This document shows, in pieces, positions 31,823-35,790 of a DNA stretch of 35,790 nucleotides. This DNA is from DRQF01 sp964559135 (GTDB taxonomy: Bacteria; Planctomycetota; GCA-002687715; DRQF01), in the NCBI GenBank assembly GCA_964559135.1, contig CAZLGG010000036.1:1-35790 (forward strand). The letters are read 5' to 3'. The notes below the pieces were generated by a model. The model was not told the origin of the DNA. It did no database searches and was given only the letters and a program-made list of their open reading frames with translations. How positions within the stretch are numbered: the stretch's first letter is position 1; each line of letters begins with the position of its first letter. The position numbers and the translations under genes are program-made.

Positions 31823-33284
31823 AGGGTTTCATCAGCGGGAAGAGGACGACGTCGCGCAAATTCGGCTGGTTGGTGATGAGGGCGCAGAAGCGGTCGATGC
31901 CCATGCCCCAGCCGGAGATGGGGGGCATGCCGTGCTCCATGGCGACAAGGTAGTCCTCGTCCATCTCCATGGCTTCCTCGTCTCCGCCCGACTTGAGTTG
32001 GGATTGCTCTTCGAGTCGACGTCGCTGATCGAGGGGGTCCACCAACTCGGAATACGCGTTGACCACCTCCCAGCCGTTCACGACCAGCTGGAAACGATCC
32101 GCCACTCGGGGATCGACGTCGTTGCGACGAGCGAGGGGGGAGAGGTCGATGGGATGCTGCGTGATGAAGGTGGGGGCTTTCAGTTTGGGCCGGCTCACCG
32201 CCTTGTAGAGATGGTCGATGAGGTTGCCGCGGCCGAGGTTGTCCGCATCCTTGAGGTCGATTCCCTTGCCGCGGATGGCTTCGCGCAACCCATCCGCGGT
32301 CTCGTGGAGGTCGATGTCGATGCCGCAGTCTGCGAGGATCATCTCCCGAAACGTGAGACGGGGCCAGGAACCGCCGAAGTCGATGGCCTCCCCCTGGATC
32401 TCCAGCTCCAACGTGCCGAAGAGATCCCGCAGAACCGTCTGGATCAGGGTCTCTGTGAACGCCATGTTGTCTTCGTAATTCCAGTAGGCACAGTAGTACT
32501 CCAGCATCGTGAAGTCCTGCAGATGCGAAGGGTCCATGCCTTCGTTGCGGAAGCAGCGGGCGAATTCGAAGACCTTGTCGAAGCCGCCCACGATGCAGCG
32601 CTTCAACCAGGTCTCCGGAGCGATGCGCAGATAGATCGGCATGTCCAAGGCGTTGTGGTGAGACTTGAAGGGGCGTGCCGCCGCCCCGGACGCCTTCGTC
32701 TGAAGGACGGGGGTCTCGACCTCGACGAAGCCTTCGTTTTCGAGGAGGCTTCGGATCGTCCGGATCAAACGGCTTCTCAAGAGGAAGCGGTCCATGGTCT
32801 CGCGATTCATCAGCAGGTCAAGGTAGCGCTGGCGGTAGCAGGTCTCCGTGTCACTGATGCCGTGCCATTTCTCGGGAAGGGGACGCAGAGTCTTGCCGAG
32901 GAACGTGAAGTCACGCGCGGCGACCGTCTTCTCGCCGGTGCGGGTCGTGTAGACGTCACCGTGAACGCCGAGGAAGTCGCCGATGTCGAGGAGTTTCTTG
33001 ATGACCTTGTAGGCGTCCTTGCCGACGTCGTCCTGCCGTACGGACACCTGCATGCGCCCGCTCTCGTCCTGAAGAGTCAGGAAGCTGAGCTTGCCCATGA
33101 CGCGTGCCGTCATGACGCGGCCTGCCACGCGAACGCCCTCCGTCCCGTCGTCCATCGCGCGAGCTTCTCCGAGCACGCAGGTGCGCTCGTAGCGCTCGGG
33201 GTAGGGGTTCACCTCCGCGTCACGCAGTCGTTCGAGCTTGGCGAGCCGGGCTTGGCGGTATTCGTTGTCCTCAGACGTGCTCAT
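31815..33284 (-). CDS. lysS: lysyl-tRNA synthetase, class II
   Basis: 489 residues. AAGGAGGG (plus 33290-33297) five bases upstream fixes the ATG at 33284; the frame is open ten codons further up. An OB-fold anticodon-binding domain is at ~45-140 (VRVAGRVMTARVMGKLSFLTLQDESGRMQV). The class II catalytic core carries motif 1 (IRSLLENEGFVEVETPVLQ), motif 2 (FARCFRNEGMD...HLQDFTMLEYYCAY) and motif 3 (GWGMGIDRFCALI). It charges tRNA-Lys with lysine in an ATP-dependent reaction. Length and order are ordinary for LysS. It is monocistronic, divergent from the TPR gene, and convergent with the glycosyltransferase gene behind a shared hairpin. No promoter on this strand was convincing: a weak TTGAGC/TAGATT pair lies in the gap. 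Confidence 0.97.
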   Translation of the reverse strand: MSTSEDNEYRQARLAKLERLRDAEVNPYPERYERTCVLGEARAMDDGTEGVRVAGRVMTARVMGKLSFLTLQDESGRMQVSVRQDDVGKDAYKVIKKLLDIGDFLGVHGDVYTTRTGEKTVAARDFTFLGKTLRPLPEKWHGISDTETCYRQRYLDLLMNRETMDRFLLRSRLIRTIRSLLENEGFVEVETPVLQTKASGAAARPFKSHHNALDMPIYLRIAPETWLKRCIVGGFDKVFEFARCFRNEGMDPSHLQDFTMLEYYCAYWNYEDNMAFTETLIQTVLRDLFGTLELEIQGEAIDFGGSWPRLTFREMILADCGIDIDLHETADGLREAIRGKGIDLKDADNLGRGNLIDHLYKAVSRPKLKAPTFITQHPIDLSPLARRNDVDPRVADRFQLVVNGWEVVNAYSELVDPLDQRRRLEEQSQLKSGGDEEAMEMDEDYLVAMEHGMPPISGWGMGIDRFCALITNQPNLRDVVLFPLMKPLE

Positions 33285-33398
33285 GGAATCCCTCCTTCGG
33301 ATGAGTGGGCCCAATCTACGGGTCGAGGGGGCGGCTCAAAAGAGCTCGACGCCGTGGACGGGACTCTCGGCCCCTTCGAGGACCGGATTCGCCTCATT

Positions 33399-33426
33399 TT
33401 GACACCAGGGGTTTCGGTCCTATAAT
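33399..33426 (+). promoter_or_regulatory. full-consensus sigma-70 promoter of the TPR gene
   Basis: TTGACA (33399-33404), 16 bases, TATAAT (33421-33426): all twelve consensus positions match. The predicted start is near 33433, giving a ~60-base leader before GTG 33493. Confidence 0.75.
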
Positions 33427-33492
33427 CCGCGCCAATCCAAGTCTGCCGGTGCGTCCCTCCCTGCCGCGCATCCGCCCTGAGGAGAAACTCCC

Positions 33493-35106
33493 GTGTTTCG
33501 GACTTCCATCATCGCCTCCGCCATCGTCCTCGCATCCAGTCTCGTCGCTTGGGGCCAGGACGATCTGGCCGCCGCCAAGAACCTCTTGGAACGCAAGCAG
33601 TGGGACAAGGCCATCGAGGTCTACGAGAAACAGCTGGAAGAAGGGAAATCGGTCTTGGAGTCCCGCATCGGACTCTGCCGGGCGTGGTTGGGCAAGCAGG
33701 ACCCCGACACGGCGAGCTTCCATGCGGTCAAGGCCGAGAAGGCGGATCCGAAGAGCATCGAAGCGGCCCGCTTGGTGGGCTGGTGTTTCCTTCTGAAAGG
33801 GCAGGCGAAGGCCGCCCAGCAATCGGACCCCACGGCGGACTATGAGCAGGCCATTCTCTCCTACCGCCGATGCACCGAACTCGAGCCGAAGAACGTGGAG
33901 CACTGGGCGAATCTGGGTTGGCTCCATCAGCAGCTGGGTCACTTCGACAAGGCCCTGGCGGCGTACGAGCAGGCGGCCAAGTTGGACTCGGGCAATCTCA
34001 ATTACACCTACTCCGTCGCGCTCAACGCCCTCAACGCATCCAACGGGGCGACCGATCCCGCCAAGAAGAAGGCCTTGAAGGAGAAGGCGGCGGCGTGGGC
34101 GTCGAAGGGCATGAAGGCCGCGAAAAAGAATCCGGGATTCCTCGCTCCCCTGGCCAATATCCTGAATGCAGCCGGTCATGGGAAGGAAGCGGCCGGGGCG
34201 TATCTCGAGGTGCTGTTGGCCAAGTCGGGCGACCCCAACGTCAAGGGGCCGGCGGCCCAGGGAATCTGGGGGGTTTTCGGCCCTGCGGGTCAGTGGGACG
34301 AACTGATCGGCGCTTACGAGAAGTGGGCCTCGGCGGAACCCAAGAACTATCTGCCGTCCTGGTGGAAAGGCTATGCCCAGCTCTCGGCCAAGCGATTCAA
34401 GGATGCCGTCACCACATGGAAGAAAGTGGACAAGCTCTCGGGAGGGCAGTGGGCTCAGGCCTGGCACTACCTGGGCGTCGCTCTTCGCGGAGCGGGGCAG
34501 ATGGAGGAAGCGGCGCGGCAACTCGCCCGTGCGGCCAAGTCCAACTACCCCTGGCAGAATCCTCAAGACTCGCCCCAGTTCTATCTGGAACTTCTTGCGG
34601 GCGAGGCCTTCCAAGCCGGCAAGCTGGACCTGGCGGTGAAGATCATCGAACAAGATCTGCTGCCCGTCATCAAGCCGGACCGGAAGATCTGGGTGTTGAA
34701 CAACCTGGGCCTTTTCCGTCGAGATCTCGGCGTGGCTCAGGAGCGCCAGGGTCTGAAGTCGGCGGCGCGCAAGAGCTTCGAGGCCGCGAAGAAGGCGTAC
34801 GCGGACGCCGTCAAGCTCATCCCGAAGCATCCGGAGATGACGGCGACGCAGAAGGCCCAGCTCCTGAACGACTATGGATTGATGTTCCAGTACCACTTCG
34901 ACGACTACAAGACGGCGCTCAAAAACTACCTGGCCGCCTTGGAGCAGGACCCGAATCTCCCAGACGCCTGCCTCAACGTGGGCCGCATCTACATGCAGCT
35001 CGGCAAGCTGAAGGAAGCGCTCGCGGTCTTGAAACGGGGTGGCGATCGTGCCGACCTCGTGGCGGCCCGCAAGCGGTGCGAGCAGATGCTGAAGAAAAAG
35101 CCGTAG
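33493..35106 (+). CDS. secreted TPR-repeat protein
   Basis: 537 residues, reading from a GTG codon with GAGGAG (33479-33484) eight bases upstream. The signal peptide is MFRTSIIASAIVLASSLVAWGQ. The mature protein is a chain of tetratricopeptide repeats: AKNLLERKQWDKAIEVYEKQLE near the start, YRRCTELEPKNVEHWANLGWLHQQLGHFDKALAAYEQAAKLD (~118-160), AWHYLGVALRGAGQMEEAARQLARAAK, and a last pair ALEQDPNLPDACLNVGRIYMQLGKLKEALAVLKRGG. TPR arrays are protein-binding scaffolds; no enzyme domain is visible. Lysine is unusually frequent for this GC-rich window. The perfect promoter suggests high expression. It probably works in the periplasm or at the outer surface in complex assembly. The partner is unknown. 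Confidence 0.9.
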   Translation: MFRTSIIASAIVLASSLVAWGQDDLAAAKNLLERKQWDKAIEVYEKQLEEGKSVLESRIGLCRAWLGKQDPDTASFHAVKAEKADPKSIEAARLVGWCFLLKGQAKAAQQSDPTADYEQAILSYRRCTELEPKNVEHWANLGWLHQQLGHFDKALAAYEQAAKLDSGNLNYTYSVALNALNASNGATDPAKKKALKEKAAAWASKGMKAAKKNPGFLAPLANILNAAGHGKEAAGAYLEVLLAKSGDPNVKGPAAQGIWGVFGPAGQWDELIGAYEKWASAEPKNYLPSWWKGYAQLSAKRFKDAVTTWKKVDKLSGGQWAQAWHYLGVALRGAGQMEEAARQLARAAKSNYPWQNPQDSPQFYLELLAGEAFQAGKLDLAVKIIEQDLLPVIKPDRKIWVLNNLGLFRRDLGVAQERQGLKSAARKSFEAAKKAYADAVKLIPKHPEMTATQKAQLLNDYGLMFQYHFDDYKTALKNYLAALEQDPNLPDACLNVGRIYMQLGKLKEALAVLKRGGDRADLVAARKRCEQMLKKKP

Positions 35107-35170
35107 ACTTGGCCGCGGCCGCGTCCTAAACTGCACAAGTCGGTCACGAGTCCGTCCCTGCCAGGATCGC

Positions 35171-35520
35171 GACCTCGTTTCTCTCGGCGTCCACGTCGAG
35201 GGGAAAGGACCGCACAGTGTTCTGGCCTCCAACATTCTCCCGAGTTACGTCCTCGGCTCGATGTGCCGTCGGGCTTCGCACCGGAAATCTTCGATCCCTA
35301 CGGGTCCGCTCCGCTGCTCACGCTGCTCAGCACCTTCGGAAGATGGCCGGCCTTGCTGCCGGGTTCACCGGTGCTCTTCCCGGCTCAGAGCCTCCAGGTG
35401 GCGAACACCGGCCCCATCCCCGTGCCGGTCAGCTTCTGGCTCCAGGGCTTCCTCACGGACCTGTCCAAACCGTGGCCGCACCTGTCCGTCACCAACGCCA
35501 TCCGAGTGGTCGTCCGATGA
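35171..35520 (+). pseudogene. frameshifted remnant of a secreted-protein C-terminal domain
   Basis: Two short reading frames abut. One, ~35171-35263, reads VHVEGKGPHSVLASNILPSY then VLGSM. A second, shifted by two, 35263-35520, reads VPSGFAPEIFDPYGSAPLL and ends PHLSVTNAIRVVVR and a stop. Together they form a plausible C-terminal beta domain of the secreted type in this window; the ending resembles VRLSNAVQLDIN of the MAM-like protein. A loss of about four bases near ATGTG at 35261 would explain the shift. No start codon or upstream body remains. A sequencing indel is possible. Confidence 0.45.
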
Positions 35521-35570
35521 ACCTCCTGCCTCACGGGGGCATGGCATTCGAGCCTCTTTGATGTTCATTT

Positions 35571-35686
35571 TTTTCTCTCACGGAGGTACGGAGCCGCAGA
35601 GAGAGGTTCCAGAGCGTGACCCGCTCGCCGGATGAGTCACCGTGCCTCTGTGTCTCCGTGAGAGGACCCTTCTTCTGAACTCGGGA
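35571..35686. repeat. palindromic intergenic repeat, copy 1
   Basis: Begins TTTTCTCTCACGGAGG. Its ends form a perfect eleven-base inverted repeat, CTCTCACGGAG (35575-35585) with CTCCGTGAGAG (35654-35664). Inner arms are rich in ACGGAG/CTCCGTG, and a central GACCCGCTCGCCGGATG is shared with copy 2. The period to the next copy is 116 bases. This looks like the dispersed ACGGAGGCACGGAG-type palindromes seen between genes in several phyla. It is non-coding. Confidence 0.75.
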
Positions 35687-35790
35687 TTTTCTCTCACTGA
35701 GGCACGGAGCCACGGAGAAGACGGTGGCAGAGCGCGACCCGCTCGCCGGATGCATCTCCGTGCCTCCGCGTCTCTGTGAGATGACCCTTC
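35687..35790. repeat. palindromic intergenic repeat, copy 2 (runs to window end)
   Basis: TTTTCTCTCACTGAGGCACGG opens the unit; TCTCTGTGAGATGACCC closes it, parallel to copy 1. The centre GACCCGCTCGCCGGATG is identical to copy 1. The arms differ at a few paired positions, so the hairpin is kept only in part. The array may continue beyond the window. Confidence 0.75.

Noticed and set aside
33313..33339. Minus-strand promoter for lysS (TTGAGC / TAGATT)
   Set aside because: Only about four of six matches in each box and a 15-base spacer; too weak to list as a feature.

Overview
The window is GC-rich bacterial chromosome with dense coding on both strands and mostly short gaps. The gene content points to a planctomycete-like organism (Planctomycetota, possibly one of the lineages rich in large secreted beta-proteins), but this is inference. 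The clues are secreted FG-GAP/VCBS proteins with an ASPIC/UnbV tail, secretin/STN-like secreted proteins without a pilus locus, a thioredoxin-TPR-toroid protein, an FHA-kinase membrane protein, and a recurring C-terminal secreted module. No rRNA, tRNA, CRISPR array, transposase, prophage or replication origin was recognised.

Layout. 105-2165 (+) encodes an unusual fusion of a DUF455 ferritin-like domain to an ATP-grasp domain. It converges on a minus-strand MBOAT/SGNH O-acyltransferase pair (4655-2140). A divergent promoter region at about 4656-4745 leads rightwards to a degenerate sigma-factor-like protein and a predicted lipoprotein isoaspartyl peptidase. 6291-8346 (-) holds an HNH-type zinc protein and a secreted secretin-like protein. 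8607-11313 (+) holds a seven-repeat FG-GAP protein and an MBL-fold hydrolase. 11323-15805 (-) holds a thioredoxin/TPR/toroid protein and a secreted protein with duplicated MAM-like domains. An hsp20 gene (-) with a candidate sigma-54 promoter lies back to back with a xylA-xylB operon (+).

19385-26973 (-) is one minus-strand run: a secreted HEAT/STN-like protein, a DUF342 protein, a CBS-pair protein, then a two-gene NAD-linked formate dehydrogenase. The catalytic subunit is interrupted by an in-frame UGA that is almost certainly a selenocysteine codon. It lies at the canonical Sec site and a SECIS-like hairpin with a GGUCU loop follows it. This implies SelA/B/C/D elsewhere in the genome.

27095-31768 (+) holds an FHA-pseudokinase membrane protein and a 920-residue protein joining two different GT-B glycosyltransferase modules. 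lysS (-) and a secreted TPR protein (+, behind a full-consensus sigma-70 promoter) diverge at 33285-33492. The last 680 bases hold a frameshifted remnant of a secreted-protein C-terminus and two tandem copies of a palindromic intergenic repeat.

Most promising for new biology: the ferritin-like/ATP-grasp fusion, the FHA-pseudokinase, the double glycosyltransferase, the sigma-54 site at hsp20, and the selenoprotein formate dehydrogenase, which a standard gene caller would split in two.
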